Below are positions 23,101-35,600 of a stretch of 64,000 nt of DNA, in pieces; position 1 is the stretch's first letter; each line of letters starts with the position of its first letter. The stretch is taken from positions 44,142,028 to 44,206,027 of the forward strand of contig OX465580.1 of NCBI GenBank assembly GCA_950022655.1, read 5' to 3'. This DNA comes from Alentia gelatinosa. Lineage: Eukaryota; Annelida; Polychaeta; Phyllodocida; Polynoidae. Below the pieces are notes generated by a model. It was given only the letters and a program-made list of their open reading frames with translations. It made no database searches and was not told where the DNA came from. Made by a program: the position numbers and the translations under genes.

Positions 23101-24225
23101 TAAACGGTTAGACGCGTGAAAGCAGGCCTGTTTCATCGGAAAAATCGGGAACGAAATTGTACGATATTTTCCTAAATCCTACGAAACTCCCGGAACCCAC
23201 CCGATGAATCAAAATCATATGCGGTGGAACCCGCGCTTTAAAGGGAACTTATTTGGTCGGTGCTGTTTGGACAATGGATCTTCCTCTTTCTCTATCTATT
23301 TCTGGCTGGTGCAACCAACTTTCTTTGTACTCCTTGGTGCAACAGACCTTAAATTCATAGCCCATTTCTGTCTGGTGAAAGGTATTCATTATCAGGCGAA
23401 CATAATCACATTACAACGCGCGTGAGAATCAAATATTCAACGTAGTAAATCATCAACCACAAAAACGTTGAATCCTGCAAGTATTAACTCTGATATCAAT
23501 AAGTGGGGTGCCATTTGCTTACGCAGGAGGTGTACTTTCCCACTCCTTATAGATCTAAAATTCACTAGACACTTGCTCAGAAGTCAGTTGATACATACAC
23601 ATCAATGGCCCCTCCTTGTACCTCTCAGGGATTTCACAAAAAGATACTTATTACCTTTGATGCGAGATTTAGTACCTCTGTTATAATCTCTGTAGACAGG
23701 CAAGAAACTATCATGGGCACTCCATCTCGACAATCGCGGTCAAGATAACATTTTAAGCTGTCATCAAAATGATATCTTGGCTTTGGATGGGCAGAAGGCA
23801 GTTACTTTGCAAATTCCCCATTGGGCTTTGATTATGCCATGGGTGATGCATAATAATAGAGGACTCTATCAAGTGGCGGATATATTTTTCAATATGCTTT
23901 CAATTGAGCGAATATCGACATTTACAATTAGTGCATAGTTTCCCCAATATCTGTTGTTATTTTTCACTAGTCACCCAATATCCTGTTCCATTGTCCTATT
24001 CTTTCGTGGGTGAGCCATTTCGGACTGCCTAACTTTACAATGGTATTATATGGAAGGCTAACTGATGAGGATATATTTACTTACCCCGGGATAATCAGCA
24101 AACACACGGGGAGAGATACAGGTCTGTGTATCCAACTGCTGTACCGTATTCTGATACCTAGAGCGTTACATACAAAAGGGGCGTATTTCAGACTTAAGAG
24201 AAATAAATACAAAATATTGACTGGT
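20125..24225. other. Long interval without a recognised gene
   Basis: Nothing with matched splice sites and protein similarity was seen. It holds a repeat fragment (21955-22095). The open frames around 21.5 kb (one with a hydrophobic stretch) and 22.4 kb are unsupported. Confidence 0.4.
21955..22095. repeat. Repeat fragment shared with 34510-34610
   Basis: Phrases GTGATCCGCTAAAATCC, GGATCCGCAAAGG and AACGTGGAGCAACGGTC resemble GCGATCCGCAAAA and AAACGTGGAGCAACGACC in the inner 34-35 kb element, indicating another partial member of that family. Confidence 0.5.
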
Positions 24226-24495
24226 TTCAGGTTCAAAAGGCTGTATGCTCCGAGGAGTTGACGTGCAGTCATCTCTGAGTATATGCAAGGATATTACGTA
24301 GAGTAAACTCTGAGAAGCATACGGCCGCTTTTCTCTGAAGCCAATATATATTGTATTTATCATCCACCTTTGTCCATGCGCCGGTTTTTGTACCCCGGAA
24401 CAGACGACATAAGCGTATGCGCCGGGTATGTCAACACAGAGTTCCTACACAGAGGTCTACTATGGGCACGTTTTAATAGGTGGATAATAAATACG
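24226..24495. repeat. Dispersed repeat, copy 2
   Basis: Partner of 12658-12985, same block order: GTATGCTCCGAGGAG, AAGGATATT, GCCGCTTTTCTCTGA, ATCCACCTTTG, GCGCCGGTTTTTG, GACGACATAAGCGTATGC, GGTGGATAATAAA. Copies are diverged, so old. Confidence 0.7.
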
Positions 24496-24499
24496 CAAT

Positions 24500-25046
24500 C
24501 GTTGAAGAATATCAATACGATGCTTACACCAAACAGGGCGTCATAAAACCGGCAATGATAATACTAATTTTAACGCGTACATACTTGGAGTCTTAAAACC
24601 AATAAAAGGCAATACACTTGTAACATTATATGCCTCATTATATGCCTGAATATGATAACTATTAACATCTACTTTAAGAAGGGCATTGTGGACATCAGCT
24701 GAAACGTTTATTGATATTGAATGACTCCACTATGGTATACCTGAGCGGAAATGATTTTAGAGTTACTGGCATATTTTAATGTTGTAACTCACTGCCGATG
24801 TAATTGTATACCGCCTTATTTGGTTGTTGGTTAATTGATCGATGGTGTTTCATGTAGCACCTGGCAGGGTGTTTATCACGGAGAGGTTGAATCTATGAGA
24901 TGAGGATGACAGACAAGAAGGTAATCCAACGGCACGGATAAGCCTCGAATTCCAGATCCCGCGATCCACAGGCCATCGGGCCATCGACCGAGTTATCGCA
25001 CTGCCATGCATCTCATCTGAGCAGGTTTACAGTAAGCAGAGACAAT
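24500..25046. other. Non-coding spacer
   Basis: No recognisable feature. The last 130 bases are less AT-rich and could be a 5'UTR if the candidate exon at 25047 is real. Confidence 0.35.
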
Positions 25047-25142
25047 ATGGCCAGGTCTGAAGAACACAGTATCGATGAACACGTGGAGGCCAACCCTGAA
25101 GAAAAGAGACACGTACATGTATCACATATTTACTCTGTGAAG
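25047..25142 (+). CDS. Candidate first exon of an unknown protein
   Basis: ATG in a good context (ACAAT-ATG-G) opens 32 codons beginning MARSEEHSIDEHVEANPEEK, acidic and His-rich, up to AAG|GTAGCT. If unspliced the frame ends after 49 codons. No homology recognised. Confidence 0.25.
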
Positions 25143-25505
25143 GTAGCTTTAGAAAAAGCTGTAATTGAAAATGATACAAAACATATACTTATATAGACTA
25201 CCACGAAATTGCAATTCTTTTATGAGATATTACAGTATTTTATGGGATATTACAGTAGTTTTCATCCGATTCCCAAGAAAGCTCTCACAGAGAGCAACAT
25301 ACGAAACAGTCGAGGTTTTGCGTACCCATATTTCATATGATATTAAGAAAGAAACTGATGAGTGTTTGGTCTGTGTCCTCGTTCGCCATCGAGTTTGGAG
25401 TGCGCAATAATATGAACGAGGCGATAGCCGAGTGAATATTCTGAAGCAATCCAAACGAGATGGTGAACAGGGACTCAGGCCAAGCACGAATATGTTTCTG
25501 ATTTT

Positions 25506-25625
25506 ATCTTAGCCTGGAAATATTCATCTCTTTATCACCCGTTGAGAACGAGTAACCGTTCTCGCAAGCCTGTTGAGAACGAGTTCGTAATGCTAAGCCT
25601 ATGGACGTTTATTCCAGGCTAAGAT
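25506..25625. mobile_element. Small inverted-repeat element (MITE-like), 120 bp
   Basis: Perfect 14-bp terminal inverted repeat ATCTTAGCCTGGAA at 25506-25519 and 25612-25625. Inside, GTTGAGAACGAG occurs twice in direct orientation. No clear target duplication. Confidence 0.65.
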
Positions 25626-26537
25626 AACAAGCGTCAATCCTTTGGTAATTCACATATACAATAAATAAATGACTGCTGGTTGTATTGGGGACATCACACA
25701 ATTAAAAGTTTTGATACATATAAGGTGGCTCTGGTGATATCAAAGTGTAAATGATAAACACTCCCCATGAGTAAAACACCGTAGTAGCGATGCTGTGAGC
25801 TATTTGAGGTGGGTCAGACGGCCAGGTCGGTGTTGGTGTAAGGGGAGTTATAGCTGCAGCTGATAATGTGTGTGTAGGTAGATCTACGCCGGACGACCAA
25901 TACAGCCAATATGTGTGCGTATTTATTTAGAACTGCATCGAGAATCGTATATATACAATGGAGTATTGTTTATTTTACGATTCGAGTGCGGCTCTCGATT
26001 TATCTCATGGGGTACCCGGAATGTCTTCACATGTTGCCTGTCCCATCAGGTCTGTAGAAAGGCTTTAGAAGAGGGAAAACTTGATGTATATTATCTCTAT
26101 CCATCAGAGATATGCATTCTTCCCCTCCATTCTTTTTTAATCCTAAAAGAACTCGCTTAGCGTGTGAGTGCATGGCTCTAGTAAATTACTCTGTCAGGTT
26201 GCCGAAAGCAGTGTATCTATGTGTCGAAGAGGGTTCATGCAATAGTAAAAATACAATCCTTACCATTAGACTCAGAAGTTATCAGTAGTCTCATATTCAA
26301 TGCTACATCAACGCCGAAAGACTTACTGAGGAAACACGAATACTCCTCTCAGATATGCCGACAAACTGAGTGACATACAATACATGAGAATCTTTTTAAG
26401 GCCTAGGATTTCTGTGATGTTCTCTGTGCTTTCTAAATAGAATGAGTCCTCGCATTACCACCCTACGGATATATTCATACTATGGTCTTGCTCCAAAGAG
26501 AATTATTCCTGAATAGTGTCAGGGATTGGGTACCAAC

Positions 26538-26670
26538 CTTTTCCCTCCGTCAGTGTGACATAGGCGGCTGTCGTGCCAAGGTTATTTGTGGCGGACATTT
26601 TATAAACACCGAAGTTAGAGGCGTTGGCCCCACGTATTGTAAGGGTGGATGTGTAGCGGTCAGACGAGGC
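26538..26670 (-). CDS. IgSF gene exon: second half of Ig3
   Basis: Excellent acceptor (TGTGTCTGTATGTTTTCTAG), phase 0 to phase 1. Encodes SDRYTSTLTIRGANASNFGV, then YKMSATNNLGTTAAYVTLTE, which are E, F and G strands. The expected F-strand Cys (Y-x-C) is Met. The phase fits the exon at 43181-43329 across a 16.5-kb intron. Donor G|GTTGGT is weaker than the others. Confidence 0.75.
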
Positions 26671-29600
26671 CTAGAAAACATACAGACACAGATTAGGAAA
26701 ATTCATAAAACGATATGTAGTAACTGGAGGAGACTTTGTAATCTGAATGGCAAGGAGATGTATGCCTTGAATATGCTGTACGGTGGTTAGGGTAGATTTT
26801 TAAATAGAAATGTGCAGTGCAATGAATGATCAAAAAGTGTGTTTCAGCTATCAAAGAATGTCTAATAACTCTAGGGACACAGTTTATTATCAAACTAAAG
26901 TGAAAGAGGTATGAAGCAGATAAGCAACACACAGGTCTAGGAAATACAGCCAAAGTTCTGATTGGCTGATATACGTCACAAATTAGTGACATCGTATTTA
27001 CGTATTTCCGATAAAATGTTTAGGGTCTCTTCTAGATATTTGGTAAACTTGGATGTTTTTGGGTTCGAGCAGCTACTGCGAGTGCATTCTATAGTTTTGC
27101 ACACTGGTATTGCACACTCTTTGTGCATAGTGTGCAGTTTGGTTTGGTAATCTTGTAAACGTAGTACCTGATTGGGCCTTGATTGTGGGCTTATGTTTTT
27201 AACATTTTCATATCAATATAAATCTCAGCTTTGTTTCGCTTAAATGCTCCTTTCAAAAAGTTATTTGTACATCTATCATGTTGTGTGGGTACTCTGCATA
27301 ATTGATGTAGTAAGGAGGTGTTGGGCTTTAGTTGTTTTTTTAAAGTCTTTTATTTATGCTGGTCTGAGCTCAGCTGATGAATCTGCTGGTTTCAATGCAC
27401 GACCAGTGCGTGTTACAATCAGTAAATCTTCCCTGTTTTGTCAATTTGAATACAAAAGTATTATAACAGAAAAACGACAAGAGAATAAGTCAACAAAATA
27501 CACAAGAAAATACATAAATACAAGAGATGCTGGGGGCATCATGCAATTCAAATATATCAAGCATGGTAGTTTACCCAAAGTTCTTGTGAAGATTCTATTC
27601 TTAGGCGTCGATTCTGGCATATTTGGAGCTTGTTTAAAAGGATTTTGGGGCCGGCACTGTATATAGTGTCACCGTAATCACTGTATGGTCGTACCTGGTT
27701 TTTTTTATTATTACAATGTGGTGTAATTAGTAATTATTAAATCATTAGTGATTAGTAGTAATTAGTAATCATACTCACACCTGTCCCATTGGATTACCGT
27801 ATATCTTCAAAAAGTCTGAGAAAAGTTGGGCCGTTATCTTCATTACACGCGAAAAAGTCAGACTTTGACACTTTCCAACGGTGAAAAGTCAGGGCTTAGC
27901 CATCATTGCATGCTAAAGGGTCAGACTTTGACATCTTACCACAGGGAAAAGTCAGGGCTTAGCCATCATTGCATGCTAATAAGTCAGACTTTTATATTTT
28001 ACCATGGTGAAAAGTCTGGGTTTAGCCAACATTGCATGGCAAAAGGTCAGACTTTGACACTTTGACACGGTGGAAAGTCATGTCTTAGCCATCATTGCAT
28101 GCTTAAAAGTCTGACTATGACATTTTCCCTCAGTGAAAAGTCAGGGCTTAGCCATCATTCCATGGTAAAAGGTCAGACTTTGTCGCTTTCCCATGGTGAA
28201 AAGTCAGGGTTTAGCCATCATTACACCCTAAAGAGTCAGACTTTGATATCTTACCATGGGGAAAAATCAGGGCTTAGCCATCATTGCATGCTAATAAGTC
28301 AGACTTTTATATTTTACCATGGTGAAAAGTCAGGGCTTAGCCAACATTACACTGCAAAAGTTCAGACTTTGACACTTTGACACGGTGGAAAGTCATGTCT
28401 TAGCCATCATTGCATGCTAAAAAGTCTGACTATGACATTTTCCCTCAGTGAAAAGTCAGGGCTTAGCCATCATTGCATGCTAATAAGTTAGACTTTGACA
28501 TTTTCCACTGTGAAAAGTCAGGGTTTAGCTATCATTGCACAATAAAAGGTCAGACTTTGATATTCTACCACAGTGAAAAGTCAGAGCTTAGCCATCATTG
28601 CATAGTAAAAGGTCACACTTTGACACTTTTCCACAGTCAGGTCTTAGCCATCGTTGCACGCTAAAAAGTCAGACTTTGACATTTTCAACTGGGAAAAGTT
28701 AGGGCTTAGTCAGGCTTTGACACTTTTCATCGGTGAAAAGTCAGGGCTTAGCCATCATTGCATGCTAAAGAGTCAGACTTCAACATTTTTCCATGGTGAA
28801 TAGTCAGGGCTTAGCAATCATTGCAAGCTAAAAAGTCAGACTTTCACACTTTTCCACAGTGAAAAGTAAAGGCTTAGCCATAGTTGCATGCTAAAAAGTA
28901 AGATTTAGACATTTTTCGATGTTGAAAAATCAAGACAGTTTTTACACTTGATTGAGTTAAATTTGAAGGTGCTGACTTTTATTGGGCCGCCCCCCTGCCC
29001 CCCCCCCCTATTCTGACGCCACTGCTCGGGTATTCGTATTCAAAAGGGTTAGTTTGATTGGTGGTATTTATTCAAGTCGCTGACGCGTTCTGAAAATCAT
29101 AGCTTTGGTATTTTGTGCATCGATGGTCAGTTCGTTTCGAGCACACCACTTATTGTATTGTGTTTCATCTCTTTGCATTTTATCAATGTCATCTGGAATT
29201 TAGTTTTCTTGTCATATATAACACTATGTCATCAGCATATATTTTGATATCGTAATCTCTTACAGATTCTTCTGGGTCGTTGATATAAATGATAAAAAGT
29301 AACGGACTTAACGGACAATTCTCCTTTTTTTAAAAGTTCTGTTCTATCTGTTATAGTTAAAAGTTATATTATTATATAAGAATGGGCTATTTACGTATGT
29401 AAAACATATTGAAACCTATGTGGGGGGGGGGGGGGGAAGGGAACACATGATTTAGGGATGCAGGTAAGGTAGTCCCAGCTGTGTTCCCACTTCCTCTAAA
29501 ATGACGGAATTGTAGATATGCCCTTGTTACCATTTCATTCATCAAAGCAGTTATGTCCCCAAAAAGATAGAACTCTCCAGGAGGCACTTTTTCGCTGCAC

Positions 29601-32600
29601 CCATTGCAATCTTCATAAATAGTTTTAGATTAGTAAGTACCCTGGAAACAAAATCTAAAACCCCCATACGGATTTTGCCCTTAGACTCCTGCCAATCTTC
29701 CCATGTAGTCTAATGTGTGTAAAGCCCCTTTTCGAAAACTAAATTCTGGATACAGAATAAAATGCAAGTGCTTCACCACTTGGCTTTGCTGTTTGACCCT
29801 TTGTTGCATTTCATGATAACCTCAGTTGTGTGACCCCCCTCCTTAAAATTAATTTCTGGATATAGATTGTATGATGTCTTTGCCCATGAATCCCTAAAGA
29901 GGCACTCTGCCCCTGGACTCATCTCCCCAAGTAGTCTGAGATCAGTAACCATACTTTTCCTTGAAACAAAATCCTAGACACAGCTTGTATAATGTGTTCT
30001 ATTTTACTGAGAGCAGCTTGTATACTGTATAAAATACAAGTACTTCCAGTAGTTCTTCCCCTAGACCCCAGGGTTTTGCAACTGGACCCCTGGCAATTTT
30101 CCCATGTAGTTTTTTGTGTGTAAAAACCCTTTCTTTAGACAGAACTGGTAAAATACTGGTTATTGAAAGAGAACTGGCAATTATTCCTGAAAGCCTCAGG
30201 TGTATACCCCCACACTCCCTGAAATCAAATCCTGGGACTTCCCTCCTCGACCACAAGGAGGGATTATGCCACAGGACATCTAGCAATCTAGAAATGTTTT
30301 CAGCGGCTTCACCCCCTGGACTCCCAGGAGAAGCCTTGTTGCTGGGACCCCTGCCAATCTTTCCAGGTGTGTAGCCCCCATACCTGAAACAAAAGCCTGA
30401 AAACGGCTTTTATAATCGATGAAATCCTGATGATTCCATGGGCTTTGCCCTCTGGACCTTAGCTTCCAAACCACCACAGGTTATCTCAGGTGTGTAGCTT
30501 TCCTGAACAAACCAAAGTCCTGGGAACAGCTTGTATCATATGTAAAATCTAAATGCTTCACCAGACTTCACCCCCTGGACCCCACACAAATGTTTTATCA
30601 CTTGACCACTATGTCAATTATGTAAACTAAAAAGACTATCTAATCTATAAAAGCCAAGCACTTCAGGGACTTCACGCCTGGACCCCAAGGAGGCACTTTG
30701 CTCCTAGATTTCTCACAACTTTCCAAGGTAGTCTGAGGTGTGTGACCTCTTCCTGAAAGAAAATCTTGGCTAGAGATAGTGCATTGTGACTGTATATAGC
30801 GCATGTGGTTGGAGAGTGTGAACAAAGCTAAGACTCAGGTTGAGGGAGATAGAAAATGGAAAGCCAGCATGGCCAATGTGCATATCGGTTCTTAATAAGC
30901 AGTGGCACATCGTATAAATTATGAAGGTTAGTAATGGATATGCTGCTGATGACTGCACTGATGCTTGGTACTATTTGAATTAAAACAGAGACTACATTAT
31001 TAAATCAGTATTAAATTTATTTTACTTGTTGTTCTACCTGTGTGAGGTTACCGTGCACTGCTGACTCCACACAGCAAGAGAGTAGCTTGATTAAAATGAA
31101 ACATTGTCTTATATGGAACTTTATGGATAATCCTTTAGGAGCTGATATTAAGATACTTTCGTCGTTATTGAAACAGCCTACTCCAATTAGTCGGTGATGC
31201 ACTATCCGACGATGCGGACATCTCTGATTATGATTAGATTAATAAGAAAGATGCTCTACCCACTACGAACATTCACTTAGGGTTCGAATACCATCCTGAC
31301 AGGACCCTCAACAGTATCATTATATGATATCTGAAACCAATCAAAATCGCTCAATCAAAATCCTGATCTCTGGCAAACTTCTCAGGTAATCTCAGGTGTA
31401 TGGATCCCTCTCTCAATAATAAAATCCTAAATGCAGCTTGTATAATCCCTGAAATCCAGATATGTCAGGGACTTTGCCTCCTGGACCTTCAGGATTGGCT
31501 TTGCTTTGTGCCCTTGGCGATATTCCCTGATAGCCTCAGGTGCGTAACCTCCCCCTCCCTCACACAAAATCCTTAGTAACAGCTTGTTTGATCTATGAAA
31601 TTCGAATTTTTCTGGAGGCTTTGCCCCCTACATCCCCACCCCGAACAGGGGCTTTGCTAATAGGACCCCCGGCAATATTCACAGATATTCCTAGGTGTGT
31701 GACTAGCTCCTTCCTCAAACAAAATTCTGGATACAGCTTGTGAAATCTATAAATTTCGAATGCTGCTTGGGGCCTTTGCCCACTGGAGCCAATCATCTAT
31801 GGTAGTCCGAGGTGTGCCCCCCCCCCCCCCGAAACGAAATCATGGGTACGCCCCTGCATATTGGAGATGTAGGTGTAAGTCATATTTACGGACACTTATG
31901 TTCGCCGTGGTTCTTCTGAGTGACAGCATTACCAAAATGAACCAGCTTCAATGGTCCACTCTAAGATACCAGACTGTAAAAAAGGTAACAATGTCTCCTT
32001 TCCCAATACATTCGCAACTGGTCTGGATGCCGCTTCTACTGTAGGCATGCTACCTGACTGCCTTGCATTGTCAACCCCTTAGGGCTAGCCGAGTAAAAGC
32101 CTGTGCTTAGCTCCATACATTGTTTTGTTTAATTTTCTAGTGCTAACCTTACCTGTTCCTCCTCAATAGATCTAGTTATCTCAGAACTATCCTTCTCATT
32201 ATCAAAACCACCAACAGCACCAACAGTTGCACCTAGTCCAAGGTACACTTCTCGTAAGAGCGGTTAGTGAGTCCTAGTTGACTTTTTTCAATTATTTTTA
32301 ACTTGTCCACCTAGTGCAGCATTATCTGCCTCTGTCTTTAGAAGCCTGACTTCTAATTCTCTCTCACTCACTTTCTGACTCTTAGAAATACATAAGTAAA
32401 TGCCATTGTCTGACTCAACTGCCCCAATATCTACTAAGTCTAGAAACTTATCTAAACTCTCGCCAGCATTCTTACACATAACCCAAGGCACCTTAGACAG
32501 CCTGCATGGCGTAGGGCCTATGAATGTATGTGAATTCTGGGAACCTCACAAACCTGACCATCTTTCAGAGGTGCTTTATTGTTTGTTTTGTCGATCGACA

Positions 32601-35600
32601 CCCACGCTATTTGAAGGATCCCTGGGATGGGGCTGGGCTAAAAATAACTTAACCAGGCAGACAAATACTTCAATGTAAATTATCCATCAAAGAAAACAAA
32701 AACAAAATAACCCGCCTTAAAAACCTATTTACGACCACCAGGTAATAAAGAGTTTCAATGACAGAGGACTCCAGTAAATTGTTGTCTCTGCACGTTGCTG
32801 CTCACTTCGTTGGACCTATTATCATTCTTCCAATATGCGGAAATTTCCAATTTAACGGAGACAAACATAGAAACTAAAAGTGATGCCGCCACAGGAATTA
32901 ATACAGACCCATCTCCCAGTGTTTTCCGGTTACTTTCTCATTCTACAGCCAGGTGTATCATTTTTGTGTTTAGATCCCTTATCGACTCGATTGATTTACA
33001 ATGACAGTTTTTGTCTTTTTACAATATCATTGTTCAATAATTCGTTGCCAATAAAGACGGCAGGCTTTTCGCTTTGGCTTTTGCCGTTCATGGTTTTCAG
33101 CAGGTGCCGTAATAACAATTAGATTGTGTATTTACCTGCCTACTTACTGTATCAATATTTCTAAATATATATATATATTATATAATATTGTCAAATATTT
33201 CAGATAGATCTCTATACTAAAAATTGATTTAAGCTTCATTTAAATGATACAATAGAATTCCTACGGCGAGTGTTCTATAGCTGAGATATATTCTTATACT
33301 AGTATTTTCTTCTTCATGATTGATTTTGTGATTGACTTACATTCCTTATATTCTGTGATTCTTCTGACATAATTCGGTAGGTTGTTCCAATATCTGCTGC
33401 CCGAGTATTTCTCACTTCTCATATATATTTCACAGTTTGGTTGACAAACTTTCAAAGATGGCGCTGCAAAACATCTTTTACCAATATTGCGATTATCCAC
33501 ATAGTCAGCCATTTTTGATCTATAAAACATGAAGTTTGCTAAATGCGCCTGCTATTTATCCTTAGGATAAGGCAATAATGCCTGTCTATGTAATGTTTCG
33601 ATGCTTGTACCGGGATTTGCTCTAAGACTTATTCTTTGCCCCTGGCTTTGTAATACTGTAGTCGTTCAGTTAAATACATAGAGCTCTTCTGGATGAAAGT
33701 GTCTCCACAATCAAAGTAATTATACAGAACCTCCTGACCATGCCTTACAAGGTACAAAACGAGATGATAATTTACGGTTCGTACGGAACGAGGTGTTTAC
33801 TCCGAGTTCCGTACAAACGGATAATTATCATCGAGTTTTTGTAGCTTGTACAAGCATGGTAGGTCGTTCTCTATTTACTCTATACCAGAAATTAAGAAGA
33901 ATCATTAATTTTAATTGGCTTAACAACTAATATTTTATTAAACGTTTTCGGAAGTGTTCCGTATTTTCCCGGACGGAACCCGGTTCCGTAAGGTATTTTT
34001 ACGTCATATGGCGAAACGGTGCGTATTTACAGTTTACACGGCATGGGTATATAGTACCGGGGAACACAAGTTTTTTAAACCAATAAGGATGTGTTTTGAT
34101 TGATGAATTTTAGAATGTTTGTATGATATAGTTAATCATCTGTGATACACCTTTAACATAATTTGAATAATTTAGCCCCGGATCTAAAGATTTTCCTAAA
34201 TAGACATAGGTATGACCCTTTCGGAGTGAGCACGCATTTAAACTAAAGACCAATACACACTTAAGGCCAATGCACACATAGCGATATTTTTCCTTGGGAT
34301 ATGCTTGTCCTTGATATCGCAAGGAAAATATCTCAAGGGAGGGGTGGTTTGCGCAGCAGGGGGTCGTTGCTCCTGGAAAGCGTTGCTCCAGTAATATCGG
34401 ATCGTATCGTGTAGTATCGCTATTTTCACGTTGTATCGCTATATTTTAAAACACCGCATTCTCAGTGTGATAGGTAACAGGTTCATTGGGGTTTTAATTG
34501 GATATAGATAGCGACATAGTTATGATGCGATCCGCAAAATATCTGGAGCAACACTTTCGACCTCGGATCGCTATTTTGCGATCCGCAAAACGTGGAGCAA
34601 CGACCCCCAGGGGAGGGAAAAAAGTCGCTGTAAAATGTACCTCAGGCTTCGGCCTCCACAGCTGGAGGCGGGCCTCATATCTCAAGGCATTTCATGGCAC
34701 ACCTAGCAATATTTTGTTGAGATATTACCCGCTTGGCCAACGTACAATATTGCAAGGAGGGCTGCTGATGCTTACTTTATCCCTTATATGGCAGTTAATT
34801 GAGTTTTAATAGGCTGGCCCGGCGGCCCACCCAGCAGGTGGTTGCGTAAAAACGGTACAATATCGCAAGGGAAAGAATTGACATGTCAATTCCCAAAGTC
34901 GCATGAGACTTTCTCCCTTTTGGGGGAAAAATATCGCCTGCGACTTTGTACCTCAGCGGGGGGCAAAAGAGGGTGCAAAAGGGGTGGTGCAATACCGCAA
35001 GGCTTCCATGGCACACTTGGCGATATTGTACCGGGAAAACATTGCAAGGGTACTTTAACGGCGACTTTTTGCTTGCGATATGCAAAAGTTGCTAAGTGTG
35101 CGTTGGGCTTTAGCTATATTTTCCCTTGCGATATAGGGAATATTACCCTTGCGATATTTGCTTGTTGGCACAGCAGGGTAGGGGCAAAGATCGCAACCTA
35201 CTACCCCTCACCCGTCGGTCCTCACACTGGGGGGTGGGACCTCATATCGCAAGGACCCTCCTGTCACACTTAGCGTAATTTTCCTGTGACTTTTGCCTAC
35301 AGGAAAGGGAAAAAGTCGCTGGCAATAGAATATCATAGAAGTGATACATTTTTCAAAATATTCTCTGACAATCACACTTTGAAGATAGAATATATTTACA
35401 TGGCGACCATATCTACAAATATAATGATACATGTTTATCATATTTAATGCTTAAACAGATGCGTGGTTTCTATTGGTTGACAAAGGGGCAGAATATCTCA
35501 AGGGCCAAAAGTCGCAAGCCACAGCTAAATTTCAAGTGTGACAGGTCACCCAGCGACTAACATATAGGGTCGAAATAAGGGTCGACAGCCCTCCCAGTGG

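Noticed and set aside
27826..28664. Repeat-containing protein gene
   Set aside because: The frame is open only because the minisatellite unit is 63 bp; stops and indels break it, with no splice sites or start context.
27846..28930. CRISPR array
   Set aside because: The whole 63-bp unit repeats with no unique spacers, and the setting is a eukaryotic genome.
31215..31310. tRNA gene or tRNA-derived SINE (GGTTCGAATAC present)
   Set aside because: No A box at the right distance and no acceptor stem or cloverleaf could be drawn.
32288..32491. Another Ig-domain exon (DNGIYLCIS)
   Set aside because: The Ig3 halves at 43181-43329 and 26538-26670 already join in phase across this place, and the frame continues into a coiled coil and stops, more like a LINE ORF1 scrap.
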